Positions 9,823 to 19,019 of a DNA stretch of 64,000 nucleotides are shown here, in pieces. The notes below the pieces were generated by a model. The model saw only the letters and a program-made list of their open reading frames with translations. It was not told the DNA's origin and made no database searches. The position numbers and the translations under genes are program-made. Positions within the stretch are counted from its first letter, which is position 1, and every line of letters starts with the position of its first letter. This DNA is from Rhizobium sp. 11515TR (GTDB lineage Bacteria > Pseudomonadota > Alphaproteobacteria > Rhizobiales > Rhizobiaceae): positions 2,337,501-2,401,500 of the forward strand of contig NZ_CP022998.1 of the NCBI RefSeq assembly GCF_002277895.1. Reading direction: 5' to 3'.

Positions 9823-11106
9823 ATGCTTGATATCAGATGGATTCGTGAGAATGCCGAGGCTTTTGATGCAGCGCTTGCCAAGCGCGGTGCGGAGCCTCTG
9901 TCGCAAAGCCTCATAGCGCTCGACGAGAAGCGCCGCTCCGTCATTCAATCCGTCCAGGACATGCAGTCCCGCCGCAACGCCGCCTCTAAGGAGATCGGCG
10001 CGGCAATGGCGCAGAAGAACAGCGAGCTTGCCGAAAAGCTGAAGGCCGAGGTTGCCGACATCAAGGTTTCGCTTCCGGCTGCGGAAGAAGAAGAGCGGAC
10101 GCTGACCGCCGAGCTCAATGACGCGCTGTCGCGCATTCCGAACATACCGCTCGAAGACGTGCCTGTCGGTAAGGACGAGCACGACAATGTCGTCAAGCAC
10201 GTCTGGGGCGCCAAGCCGACCTGGAACCATGAGCCGAAAGAGCATTTCGATATCGGCGAAGAGCTCGGCTACATGGATTTCGAGCGCGCGGCAAAACTGT
10301 CAGGCTCGCGCTTTACGGTGCTGACCGCGCAGCTTGCTCGTCTTGAGCGCGCTCTTGGTCAGTTCATGCTTGATCTGCACACCAGCGAGCACGGCTATAC
10401 CGAAGTCAGCGCACCGCTGATGGTACGCGACGAGGCAATGTTCGGAACAGGTCAGCTGCCGAAATTTTCCGAGGATTCTTTCAGGACCACGGACGGTCGC
10501 TGGCTGATCCCGACAGCGGAGGTTTCGCTGACCAATCTCGTTTCCGGGGAGATCCTTGATCAAGAAAAGCTGCCACTGCGCTTCACGGCTCTGACGCCAT
10601 CCTTCCGTTCGGAAGCAGGCTCTGCTGGACGCGATACTCGCGGCATGCTGCGCCAGCATCAGTTCTGGAAATGCGAACTGGTATCAATCACCGATGCGGA
10701 AAGCTCCATTGCCGAGCATGAGCGGATGACGGCTTGCGCAGAAGAAGTGTTGAAGCGTCTCGGCCTGCATTATCGCGTGATGACGCTTTCGACCGGCGAT
10801 ATGGGCTTTGGGGCCCGTAAGACCTACGACCTCGAAGTCTGGCTGCCCGGGCAGGATACCTATCGCGAGATTTCGTCCTGCTCGGTCTGCGGAGATTTCC
10901 AGGCAAGGCGCATGAATGCGCGCTATCGCGGCAAGGACGACAAGAACACCAAGTTCGTTCATACGCTGAACGGCTCGGGAACGGCGGTCGGCCGCTGCCT
11001 GATCGCGGTGCTTGAGAATTATCTCAATGCTGACGGCTCGGTCACTGTGCCCGACGTACTCCTGCCATATATGGGTGGTCTGAAGAGGATCGAAAAAGCA
11101 GCATAA
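9823..11106 (+). CDS. serS: Seryl-tRNA synthetase
   Basis: Class II synthetase charging tRNA-Ser (and tRNA-Sec where present). The N-terminal coiled-coil arm (about residues 25-105) is rich in K/E/A. Motif 2 reads [21 protein letters not shown] and motif 3 reads [17 protein letters not shown]. The start [15 protein letters not shown] at 9823 is the family start; 47 more codons are open upstream but overlap the tatC end and the hairpin. Length is 427 residues. surE follows 15 bp downstream. Confidence 0.97.
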   Translation: MLDIRWIRENAEAFDAALAKRGAEPLSQSLIALDEKRRSVIQSVQDMQSRRNAASKEIGAAMAQKNSELAEKLKAEVADIKVSLPAAEEEERTLTAELNDALSRIPNIPLEDVPVGKDEHDNVVKHVWGAKPTWNHEPKEHFDIGEELGYMDFERAAKLSGSRFTVLTAQLARLERALGQFMLDLHTSEHGYTEVSAPLMVRDEAMFGTGQLPKFSEDSFRTTDGRWLIPTAEVSLTNLVSGEILDQEKLPLRFTALTPSFRSEAGSAGRDTRGMLRQHQFWKCELVSITDAESSIAEHERMTACAEEVLKRLGLHYRVMTLSTGDMGFGARKTYDLEVWLPGQDTYREISSCSVCGDFQARRMNARYRGKDDKNTKFVHTLNGSGTAVGRCLIAVLENYLNADGSVTVPDVLLPYMGGLKRIEKAA

Positions 11107-11121
11107 TCAGGCGGTGGGGCG

Positions 11122-11886
11122 ATGCGTATTCTTTTGACCAATGATGACGGCATTCATGCCGAAGGTCTGGCGGCATTGGAGCGCATCGCCCTCGCTCTGT
11201 CCGATGACGTCTGGGTCGTTGCGCCCGAGACGGATCAAAGCGGCCTTGCTCACTCATTGAGCCTTTCCGAGCCGTTGCGCATGCGCAAGGTCTCCGATAG
11301 GCATTATGCGTTGCGGGGAACACCAACCGATTGCGTCATCATGGCGATCCGCAAGGTTCTGGATATCAAGCCGGATCTCGTGCTCTCCGGCGTCAATTCC
11401 GGATCGAATGTTGCTGACGACGTCACTTATTCCGGCACCATCGCCGGTGCCATCGAGGGCACGCTGCAAGGCGTGCGCTCCTTTGCTTTGAGCCAGGCCT
11501 ATCTCTATGAAAACGGCGCGCGCGTCGTGCCCTGGGAAGTGGCAGAAGCACATGCTCCGGCTTTGCTTAACAAGCTCATGAACGTCGATCTGTCTGACGG
11601 GACCTTCCTCAATCTGAATTTTCCGAATTGCCGTCCTGACGAGGTGGATGGCGTGGAAGTGACTGCACAGGGCAATCTTGCCTTCAACGTGCAGGTCGAG
11701 GAGCGAGCCGATGGTCGCGGCTTCCCTTATTATTGGCTTCGCTTCGGTGAGCGGAGCGGCATCTTCCGTCCAGGGACCGATATTCAGGCGTTGAAACAAA
11801 ATCGTATTTCGGTAACGCCTTTGAAACTCGATTTGACGGATTATTCGGCGCAAGACCGCGTGGCGCGGGCGCTCGGTATGGAGTAG
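11122..11886 (+). CDS. surE: 5'/3'-nucleotidase SurE
   Basis: Metal-dependent nucleoside monophosphate phosphatase associated with stationary-phase survival. The N-terminal metal-binding motif [13 protein letters not shown] and the second conserved block [22 protein letters not shown] are both intact. It is 254 residues, the usual size, with no signal peptide. It lies between serS and pcm, with four bases before the pcm start. The surE-pcm-LysM/M23 lipoprotein order resembles surE-pcm-nlpD of gammaproteobacteria. Confidence 0.96.
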   Translation: MRILLTNDDGIHAEGLAALERIALALSDDVWVVAPETDQSGLAHSLSLSEPLRMRKVSDRHYALRGTPTDCVIMAIRKVLDIKPDLVLSGVNSGSNVADDVTYSGTIAGAIEGTLQGVRSFALSQAYLYENGARVVPWEVAEAHAPALLNKLMNVDLSDGTFLNLNFPNCRPDEVDGVEVTAQGNLAFNVQVEERADGRGFPYYWLRFGERSGIFRPGTDIQALKQNRISVTPLKLDLTDYSAQDRVARALGME

Positions 11887-11890
11887 CGGA

Positions 11891-12544
11891 TTGACACCTC
11901 GTTTGGTGGAAAAGGAAGGCTTTGCGGCCGTGGTGTTGCGGCTGCGCGCGGAAGGCATATTGGACATCGACCTGATGACGGCGGTCGAGCAGACGCCGCG
12001 CCTGCCTTTCGTGCCGGCGCAATTTGCCGATGATGCCTATTCCAGCCGCACGATTCCGATCGATTGCGGTGCCTTCATGGAAGGCATCGATCTTGTGGTG
12101 CGTATTCTCCATGGCTTGAAGATCAAGCCTGGCCATCGCGTTCTTGAGATCGGCACGGGAAGCGGTTTCACTGCCGCTGTCATGGGACGAATCGTCGAGC
12201 GCGTGCTGACCGTTGATCGCTACAAGACGCTGACGACATCGGCGCAGCAGCGCATGGATACGCTTGGACTGCGCAATGTTATCATCCGTCAGGCGGACGG
12301 CAGCGCCGGTCTGCCGGGCGAGGGCACCTTCGATCGCATCCTGGTCACGGCAGCTTTCACGACAATGCCGCGCTTTTATGCCGAACAGCTGGTGTCCGGC
12401 GGTTCGATGATAGCCCCGCTTATTATTGATGAGCACACATGTCGCCTGGTGCGGCTGACGAAGACGGGAAGCCGATTCGAGCGCGAAGAATTGTTCGACG
12501 TTCCCTATCAGCCCATCGTGCCCATGCTCGCCTCCTATCTTTGA
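11891..12544 (+). CDS. pcm: Protein-L-isoaspartate O-methyltransferase
   Basis: SAM-dependent repair enzyme that methylates L-isoaspartyl residues in damaged proteins. The SAM-binding motif VLEIGTGSGFTAAVMGR is at about residues 81-97, and the acidic loop VLTVDR follows. LPFVPAQFADDAYSSRTIPI and the closing DVPYQPIVPML resemble rhizobial family members. The start is TTG, four bases after the surE stop, with GGAG seven bases before it, so the pair is translationally linked. Length is 217 residues. A 170-bp gap follows before the lipoprotein gene. Confidence 0.93.
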   Translation: MTPRLVEKEGFAAVVLRLRAEGILDIDLMTAVEQTPRLPFVPAQFADDAYSSRTIPIDCGAFMEGIDLVVRILHGLKIKPGHRVLEIGTGSGFTAAVMGRIVERVLTVDRYKTLTTSAQQRMDTLGLRNVIIRQADGSAGLPGEGTFDRILVTAAFTTMPRFYAEQLVSGGSMIAPLIIDEHTCRLVRLTKTGSRFEREELFDVPYQPIVPMLASYL

Positions 12545-12714
12545 GGCTCAATTCGGGCGTATGCCCCTATGAAACGGGCGCATTGCCTCCGTTTCATGCT
12601 CTATGGTTAGCAATTCCTCAAAAAAACACATGCCGCACCAGTGCTTTAACCGCATGGTAAGATTAACGCGCTTTAATCGACCCATAATCGGTTGCGTCTT
12701 AAGTGGGTCGAGTC

Positions 12715-14403
12715 ATGGGTTTCAGTCTTTCTTCAAACGTCAGCAAATCGGCAGGGAAAGTCCTGGTGGCCATTCTTCTGGCGAGTACGGCCACAGCTTG
12801 TAGTTCGGACACGACCCGTTTCAGTGGTCTCTTCAATAAGACGGATAATGTAACGACCGGCTCGATCAATCGCCGCAGCCTCAATGGTCCGAACGGTGAC
12901 CCCGTGCCGCGCGCCGATGTCGCTCAGGCGGGCGGCTACGGTCAGCAGGATTATTCGCAGCAGAGTGCGCCGGTGACGCAACCCTACCCGAACTCGCCCG
13001 CTCGCTATAACCCGTCCTATTCCAGCGCACGGGCCTCTACCGCTCCCGTCGCAATTCAGCGCACCGACCTCGCTCCTCCGAGTGCTTCCGCCAGCAATTC
13101 TCGTCGGATGCCGCAGGCGGAATCTGAGGCAATGGCGCAGCCGTTCCCCGCATCTCGCAACAATAACGGCTCTCGCGCCGCGCCGGCACTTGCTCCCGAC
13201 ACCATGTCGACGGGCACAATCAAGACTGCCGCCGCGCAGCAGATGTCTCCTGGCTGGACCACGGTCAATGCTCCGAGCGTGACACTGCATCAAGGTGAGA
13301 ACATTGCGCTGCTGTCGCGCCGCTATGGCGTTCCGGAAAAGGAAATCCTGCGTGCGAACGGTCTGCGCAATGGCGCTGCCGCTCAGCCTGGCCAGCAGAT
13401 CGTCATCCCGACGATGAATGGGGCAGGTGTTTCAGGCCCGGCCAAGATGGCCGCTGAAGCGACTGATCTTTCCAAGGGCGGCAAGATGCCTGGCCCCGCC
13501 AAGGCGCCGCAGCAGGAAGCGCTCGCATTGCCTTCCGGCAATCAGATGCGCGGCAAGTCCCAAGCTGGCCTCGCCGACCCCAATAAGGTGGCAGCCGGTA
13601 ATGGCAAGGGGCCGACGCCGAAGGGCACTTATGTCGTCAAGCCGGGTGACTCACTGGCAAGAATCGCGAAGGAGAGCGGCGTAAGCGTCGCTGAACTGAA
13701 GCGTGCGAACAACATGCAGGCCGGCGATAGCATTCGCATCGGGCAGGCACTCGCGTTGCCACACGGCTCCGTCGCCGCCGCAGACCCGGTCAAGACCGCC
13801 TCGATCGAGCCGCAGAAGGCGTCGGTCAAGCCGGGCGCACTTCCCGTCGAACCGAAGCAGGCGGCCGCCGATCCGATCGCCAAACAGGCGCCAAAGGTTG
13901 TCTCTCATGCCGATGCGGCAGCTGATGCCCCTGCCAAGCCGAAGGAAGTTGCCTCCGCTTCGCCGAGCCAGTCCATCAACGATGCGGCCAAGTCCGATGC
14001 GCAGGCCGATGCGCCCGAGGCAACCGGTATTGGCAAATATCGCTGGCCGGTTCGCGGCGCTGTCGTCGCCGGCTATGGCGCCAACGTCAACGGCAGTCGC
14101 AACGACGGTATCGACATCTCGGTTCCCGAGGGCACACCAATCAAGGCGGCCGAAAACGGCGTCGTCATCTATGCAGGCAATGGTCTTAAGGAACTCGGCA
14201 ACACGGTTCTCGTCCGCCACGACGACGGTACCGTCACGGTCTACGGTCATGCCGACGCACTCAGCGTCACTCGCGGCCAGAAGGTCCAGCGTGGTCAGAC
14301 GCTCGCGACGTCGGGCATGAGCGGCAATGTCAGCCAGCCTCAGCTGCACTTCGAAGTCCGCAAGAATTCGGCTCCGGTCAACCCAATGACGTTCCTTGAA
14401 TAG
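12715..14403 (+). CDS. NlpD-like lipoprotein: two LysM domains and a degenerate LytM (M23) domain
   Basis: Envelope protein of about 562 residues. A signal sequence ends in LLASTATAC with Cys29 as probable lipidation site. Two LysM domains (about 181-234 and 302-350, the latter with YVVKPGDSLARIAKESGVS) should bind peptidoglycan. The C-terminal M23/LytM domain spans about 440-562 (IGKYRWPVRGAVVAGYG onward). The first zinc ligand position reads NDGIDIS where active enzymes have H-x-G-x-D, while YGHAD and QLHFEVR are kept. This matches E. coli NlpD, an amidase activator rather than a hydrolase. I infer activation of a septal amidase. Position after surE-pcm supports the NlpD comparison. GTG at 12703 is an alternative start. 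Confidence 0.9.
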   Translation: MGFSLSSNVSKSAGKVLVAILLASTATACSSDTTRFSGLFNKTDNVTTGSINRRSLNGPNGDPVPRADVAQAGGYGQQDYSQQSAPVTQPYPNSPARYNPSYSSARASTAPVAIQRTDLAPPSASASNSRRMPQAESEAMAQPFPASRNNNGSRAAPALAPDTMSTGTIKTAAAQQMSPGWTTVNAPSVTLHQGENIALLSRRYGVPEKEILRANGLRNGAAAQPGQQIVIPTMNGAGVSGPAKMAAEATDLSKGGKMPGPAKAPQQEALALPSGNQMRGKSQAGLADPNKVAAGNGKGPTPKGTYVVKPGDSLARIAKESGVSVAELKRANNMQAGDSIRIGQALALPHGSVAAADPVKTASIEPQKASVKPGALPVEPKQAAADPIAKQAPKVVSHADAAADAPAKPKEVASASPSQSINDAAKSDAQADAPEATGIGKYRWPVRGAVVAGYGANVNGSRNDGIDISVPEGTPIKAAENGVVIYAGNGLKELGNTVLVRHDDGTVTVYGHADALSVTRGQKVQRGQTLATSGMSGNVSQPQLHFEVRKNSAPVNPMTFLE

Positions 14404-14426
14404 GTAGTGCGTCTCAAGGACTCTGC

Positions 14427-14455
14427 AAAAAGCCCGGTCACAGCCGGGCTTTTTG
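14427..14455. terminator. Bidirectional terminator between the NlpD-like gene and the DUF815 gene
   Basis: AGCCCGG and CCGGGCT pair around TCACAG, flanked by AAAAs on the left and TTTTTs on the right. It lies between two convergent genes and can end transcription from both sides. Confidence 0.85.
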
Positions 14456-14481
14456 TCGTTTATGGCGATGTCGATCGAAGA

Positions 14482-15354
14482 TCAATCACGCTCCAGCACG
14501 ATGCGCAGCCGACCGGCCAGATCCTGGATATATTGCCAGGCGACACGGCCGGAACGGGCGCCGCGGGTCGTTGCCCATTCCAGGGCTTCGTGATGCATCT
14601 GGGCGCGATCGAGATCGAGCTTGAAGTGATCGGCATAGGCATCGATCATCTGCAGATAATCTTCCTGGCTGCACTTGTGGAAGCCGAGCCAGAGGCCGAA
14701 GCGATCGGAGAGCGAGACCTTTTCCTCGACGGCTTCCGAGGGATTGATCGCCGTCGATTGCTCGTTTTCCATCATATGGCGTGGCAGCAGATGCCGACGG
14801 TTGGACGTCGCATAGAACAGCACATTGTCAGGCCGGCCTTCGACGCCGCCGTCCAATGCCGCCTTCAGCGACTTGTAGGCGGTATCGTCATGATCGAAGG
14901 AGAGGTCGTCGCAGAAGATGATGATGCGATGCGGCGTTGCCTTCAATATATCGAGCAGCACCGGCAGCGAGGAAATATCCTCGCGATGCACTTCGATCAG
15001 CTTCAGCGACACGCCGGTCGCCCGACGCACGTCTTCGTGCACCGCCTTGACCAGCGAGGATTTGCCCATGCCGCGCGCGCCCCACAGCAGCACGTTGTTG
15101 GCCGCGAAACCTTCGGCAAAACGAAGCGTGTTTTCGTGCAGGATATCGCGCACGTGATCGACGCCGCGGATGAGGGTCAGCGCCACACGGTTCGGCCGTG
15201 GCACTGGCTGCAGATAAAGCCGGGCAGGGGCCCAGACGAAGCAGTCGGCGGCATTCCAGTCATTGACGGCCGGGGCCGGTCCGGCCAAACGTTCGACAGC
15301 GTCGGCAAGGCGACGGACTTCGGCAAGGATCAGGGCGTTTTGGTCTTCAGTCAC
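14482..15354 (-). CDS. DUF815 family P-loop ATPase
   Basis: AAA+-like ATP-binding protein of unknown biological role. The Walker A motif GARGMGKSS is at about residues 92-100 and a Walker B-like IIIFCDDLSF at about 143-152. A sensor-like LFYATSNRRHLLPR follows, and the SLSDRFGLWLGF segment is typical of the family. I place the start at GTG (MTEDQNALIL), because GGAGG lies five bases upstream; an ATG eight codons earlier is also open. It is transcribed away from yajC and converges on the NlpD-like gene. No partner is evident from the context. Confidence 0.85.
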   Translation of the reverse strand: MTEDQNALILAEVRRLADAVERLAGPAPAVNDWNAADCFVWAPARLYLQPVPRPNRVALTLIRGVDHVRDILHENTLRFAEGFAANNVLLWGARGMGKSSLVKAVHEDVRRATGVSLKLIEVHREDISSLPVLLDILKATPHRIIIFCDDLSFDHDDTAYKSLKAALDGGVEGRPDNVLFYATSNRRHLLPRHMMENEQSTAINPSEAVEEKVSLSDRFGLWLGFHKCSQEDYLQMIDAYADHFKLDLDRAQMHHEALEWATTRGARSGRVAWQYIQDLAGRLRIVLERD

Positions 15355-15501
15355 CGTTTCCTCCTGAATATTGAACAAGAAAGTCGTAAAATGCGCGCGC
15401 TGTCTTGCCGGGTATCATGCTCCTTTGGGGCCTGAAAGGCTAACAGACCGGGAAAACGGTACGGTTGACGGCTGTTTTTGTTGCATTCGCCATACGCGTA
15501 A

Positions 15502-15507
15502 CTATAT
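15502..15507 (+). promoter_or_regulatory. Candidate -10 box for yajC-secDF
   Basis: CTATAT, the rhizobial sigma-70 -10 consensus, lies 54 bp before the yajC start. The hexamer 17 bp upstream (TGTTGC) is a poor -35, so this is a weak prediction. Confidence 0.3.
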
Positions 15508-15560
15508 TCCGGCCACCTGGCGCGGGGCCTGTTCCCGCTCGGAATTCAAGGGAGTTCTCG

Positions 15561-15908
15561 ATGTTTATCACCAACGCATATGCGCAGAGCGCGACAGATT
15601 CGGCCGCGAGTGCCTTCGGCGGTTCCGGCTTTGAAATGATCATCCTGTTTGTGCCGCTGATGGTCGTTTGGTATTTCCTCCTCATCCGTCCGCAGCGCGC
15701 GCAGGCGAAGAAGCGTGATGAGATCCTGAAGAACATTCGCCGCGGCGATCAGATCGTCACCAGCGGCATTGTCGGCAAGGTCACCAAGGTCATCGACGAA
15801 AAGGAACTGGAAGTCGAGATCGCCGAAGGCGTGCGCATCCGCGTTGTCCGCAGCGCCATTTCCGAGGTTCGCGTCAAGGGTGAGCCCGTCAAGGCGGACG
15901 CCGCGTAA
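15561..15908 (+). CDS. yajC: Preprotein translocase subunit YajC
   Basis: Small inner-membrane protein associated with SecDF. One transmembrane helix (FEMIILFVPLMVVWYFLLI) is followed by RPQRAQAKKRDEILKNIRRGDQIVTSGGI-like text (RGDQIVTSGIVGKVTKV), the family hallmark. The ATG at 15561 has GGGAG eight bases before it; 32 further upstream codons are open but unlikely. Length is 115 residues. secDF starts about 160 bp downstream, which is wide but fits the usual yajC-secDF operon. Confidence 0.95.
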   Translation: MFITNAYAQSATDSAASAFGGSGFEMIILFVPLMVVWYFLLIRPQRAQAKKRDEILKNIRRGDQIVTSGIVGKVTKVIDEKELEVEIAEGVRIRVVRSAISEVRVKGEPVKADAA

Positions 15909-16067
15909 GGCTGCCCCCGAAAGGCGGCTCCAGCCGCTGATGCGCGTCTTTGAAATTCAAGATCGACTTTCTTGAAGGATTGTGCACAAATTCAAGGTGT
16001 TACTGCGCTCTTTGCCTTTTCCGTCGAAAGGGAGGGCGCGGTAGGGAAGCCCTAATTCGAGAGAGCG

Positions 16068-18611
16068 ATGCTGCACGTCTCCTGGTGGAAGACCGCCCTG
16101 ATCTGGTTCGTCGTTCTCTTGAGCGTGCTTCTGGCCGCTCCCAACCTGCTTGGCGAGCGCGCGCTTTCATCCGTTCCGACATGGTGGGCACATCGAAAGA
16201 TTGAGCTAGGCCTCGATCTTCGCGGCGGATCGCATCTGCTGTTGAAGATCGAACGGGGCGATGTCGAGAAGGATCGCCTGGAAAGCATCGTCGGCGATAT
16301 CGCGACCCGATTGCGCACTGTCAATGTCGCCTATTCGGGCCTCACCGGCACCGGCCGTAAGATTCAGCTTCGCATCAACGATCCCTCGCAGGTCCAAACG
16401 GCCTTGACGGCACTGCAACCGTTGACATCAGGACCGGATAAGCCGTCCGTGGTCCTGTCTCAGGGTGACAACGGCGCGCTGACGCTCGATATCACCGATG
16501 CCGATATCAATAGCCATGTGTCATCGGCGATCGCACGCGCGATGAAGGTCATCCATGCCCGTGTCGCGCAGCTCGGCGTTGGGGAACCGCTGATCCGCCG
16601 GCAGGGATCTGATCGCATCGTCGTTCAGGTGCCGGATCTTGCCGATGCGCAGCGGCTGAAAAACCTTCTCGGCCAGCCCGCCAAACTCAGCTTCCGCCTG
16701 ATCGATCAGTCGATGTCGGTCCAGGACGCCATGGACAAACAGCCGCCGGCCGGGTCCGACGTACTGTTTTCCGAAGACGATCCGCCGGTTGGCTATCTCG
16801 TACAGCGGCAGCCACTGCTCTCGAACGTCGATTTTTCCGATGCCGTCGCGGTCGTTGACAATCAAAAAGGCGAAGGCACCGTCTCCGTCAAGCTGACGCA
16901 GGAGGCGACTCACCGCTTTGCGCAATCGACGGCCAGCAATCTCGGCAAGATCGTCGTCGTCGTGCTTGACGATCAGGTCATCTCCGCGGCCTCTCTGAAG
17001 ACGGTCATCGCAACAGGCGAGATCGATGTTCCCGGTGATTTCACCGCCCAGGGCGCGCAGGATCTGACTGTGATGGTCAAGAGCGGGCCATTGCCCGCGA
17101 CGCTGACGACCGTCGAGGAACGGACTATTCAGCCAGGCCTCGGCGGCGAGACAGCACGTTACGGCCTGATTGCCTGCATTGCGGCCGCCGTCTTCGTTGC
17201 GGCCCTGATGATCGGCTTCTATCGTCTGCTCGGCATCATCGCGACCATCTCACTCGTCATCAACATGATCATGGTCGCGGCCCTCATGGGCCTGCTCGGC
17301 ATTACGCTCACCCTGCCGGGTGTCGCTGCCATCGTCCTCATTATCGGCATCGGTCTCGATGCGTTGGTGCTGATCTACGAGCGCGTGCGCGAGGAGGAGA
17401 AGAAGACCCATCTTCTCGTCGATGCGCTGCGCCACGGCTTCAACCGGGCGGCTGCGACCGTTGCCGACGCCAATCTGACGGTTCTGATCGTTGCGGCCAT
17501 TCTCTTTTATGCAAGCACCGGCGCAGTGCGCGGCTTTGCCGCCACATTGATGGTGGGTGTTATCTCGACCTTCTTCACCTCCTGCTTCGTCACGCGGTCG
17601 CTGGTGAATATGTGGATCTCGCGCCGCAAGCCGCGCACTTTGCTTGTTGGCGTACGCAGTGGCATTTTCGACAATGCCAATATCCGCTTCATGGGCATCC
17701 GCCGCTATACGTTTACCGTCTCCGCCGCCCTGTCCGTCATTACGCTCATTGCCTTCGCGACGGTTGGCATGCACCTCGGCATCGATTTTGCCGGCGGATC
17801 GATCATCGAGGTCCGGGCCAAACAGGGCGTTGCCGATCCCGTCGACATTCAGACACGTCTCGACGCCGTCATTCCGGGCGACGTGCGCGTCGAGCGGCTT
17901 GCCGATCGTCTTGGTGCAGTGATCCGTGTTCATGCGCAGGAGGGCGGTGAAAACGCCGAGCAATCCGCCGTCTCGCTCGTTCAGGACGAGCTGGGCAAGG
18001 ACTACAATTTCGCCCGCGTCGAAGTGGTCGGTCCAGCCGTATCGGGCGAGATCACCACCACGGCTTCCCTCGCCGTCCTGGCGGCCCTGGCGGCGATCCT
18101 GATCTATATATGGGTACGATTCGAATGGCAGTTTGCCGTCGGCGCTATCATCGCGACGCTGCACGATGTTATCCTGACGCTCGGCCTCTTCGTGCTATCA
18201 GGCATGGAATTCAACATGACGAGCATCGCCGCGATCCTCACCATCGTCGGCTATTCGCTGAACGACACCGTTGTTGTCTATGACCGCATGCGCGAAAATC
18301 TGAAGCGCTATTCGCAGATGCCGCTGCCGATTTTGATCGATGCCTCCATCAATCAGACACTATCTCGTACCATTCTGACATCGGCGACGACGCTTCTGGC
18401 GCTGCTTGCCCTCTACATCTTCGGCGGCGAGGTGATCCGTGCCTTTACCTTCGTCCTGCTTTTCGGCGTCGCTGTCGGCACTTTTTCGTCGATTTATATT
18501 GCGGCGCCCGTGCTGATCCTGTTCAAGCTGCGGCCGGACAAGTTCCAGACCGGCGGCGAAAGCAATGGACCCGCTGCCGGCAACATCCAGTCAGGCAAAC
18601 CAGCGGTGTGA
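16068..18611 (+). CDS. secDF: Fused protein translocase SecDF
   Basis: Proton-driven accessory of the Sec translocon, with SecD and SecF joined in one 847-residue chain. The SecD half begins with a transmembrane helix (about 10-28), then the conserved LGLDLRGGSHLLLKIE and a large periplasmic P1 domain to about residue 350. Five further helices follow, with IGIGLDALVLIYERVREE. The SecF half starts near residue 540 (FMGIRRYTFTVSAAL), has GIDFAGGSIIEVR, and ends with GYSLNDTVVVYDRMREN and LSRTILTSATTLLALLAL. Both halves are complete. Downstream genes follow at tight spacing. Confidence 0.97.
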   Translation: MLHVSWWKTALIWFVVLLSVLLAAPNLLGERALSSVPTWWAHRKIELGLDLRGGSHLLLKIERGDVEKDRLESIVGDIATRLRTVNVAYSGLTGTGRKIQLRINDPSQVQTALTALQPLTSGPDKPSVVLSQGDNGALTLDITDADINSHVSSAIARAMKVIHARVAQLGVGEPLIRRQGSDRIVVQVPDLADAQRLKNLLGQPAKLSFRLIDQSMSVQDAMDKQPPAGSDVLFSEDDPPVGYLVQRQPLLSNVDFSDAVAVVDNQKGEGTVSVKLTQEATHRFAQSTASNLGKIVVVVLDDQVISAASLKTVIATGEIDVPGDFTAQGAQDLTVMVKSGPLPATLTTVEERTIQPGLGGETARYGLIACIAAAVFVAALMIGFYRLLGIIATISLVINMIMVAALMGLLGITLTLPGVAAIVLIIGIGLDALVLIYERVREEEKKTHLLVDALRHGFNRAAATVADANLTVLIVAAILFYASTGAVRGFAATLMVGVISTFFTSCFVTRSLVNMWISRRKPRTLLVGVRSGIFDNANIRFMGIRRYTFTVSAALSVITLIAFATVGMHLGIDFAGGSIIEVRAKQGVADPVDIQTRLDAVIPGDVRVERLADRLGAVIRVHAQEGGENAEQSAVSLVQDELGKDYNFARVEVVGPAVSGEITTTASLAVLAALAAILIYIWVRFEWQFAVGAIIATLHDVILTLGLFVLSGMEFNMTSIAAILTIVGYSLNDTVVVYDRMRENLKRYSQMPLPILIDASINQTLSRTILTSATTLLALLALYIFGGEVIRAFTFVLLFGVAVGTFSSIYIAAPVLILFKLRPDKFQTGGESNGPAAGNIQSGKPAV

Positions 18612-18615
18612 TACA

Positions 18616-19002
18616 GTGGCTAAAGGTATAGAAATTCGAAACGCGCATTTCCCGGGGCGCGCACCGATCGACGCTTACGGCAATGGCGGCTTTCGCTTCG
18701 CCGACATGTCGCATCGCGGTTCGTTGTTGTGCCTGCCTTCAGGCATCTACGGCTGGGATATGCTGCAGGGCGATGCACTGACGCCGGATCGCTTCCAGAA
18801 GGTTCTCGATGAAGCCGCCGAGATCGAAGTGTTGCTCGTCGGCACCGGCATGGAGCTGCGACCGCTTCCCGCCGAGCTGAAGGCCGCCCTGCGTGGAAAG
18901 CAGATTTCGTCCGACCCGATGAGCACGGGGGCGGCGGTGCGCACCTTCAACATCATGCTCTCCGAATCGCGCGCCGTGGCTGCGGCGCTGATTGCCGTCT
19001 GA
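18616..19002 (+). CDS. Mth938-like domain protein
   Basis: A 128-residue protein of the Mth938-like (DUF498) family, which also contains the human complex I assembly factor NDUFAF3. The diagnostic text is YGNGGFRFADMSHRGSLLCLP, then LLVGTGMELRPLPAEL and MSTGAAVRTFNIMLSE. The GTG start lies four bases after the secDF stop, so it is likely co-translated. The next gene is a phytoene-synthase-like protein of the NDUFAF6 type, so two complex-I-assembly-type families sit side by side. That link is inference; the family is recognised with confidence. Confidence 0.85.
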   Translation: MAKGIEIRNAHFPGRAPIDAYGNGGFRFADMSHRGSLLCLPSGIYGWDMLQGDALTPDRFQKVLDEAAEIEVLLVGTGMELRPLPAELKAALRGKQISSDPMSTGAAVRTFNIMLSESRAVAAALIAV

Positions 19003-19019
19003 CCTTCGGATCCAAGAGT

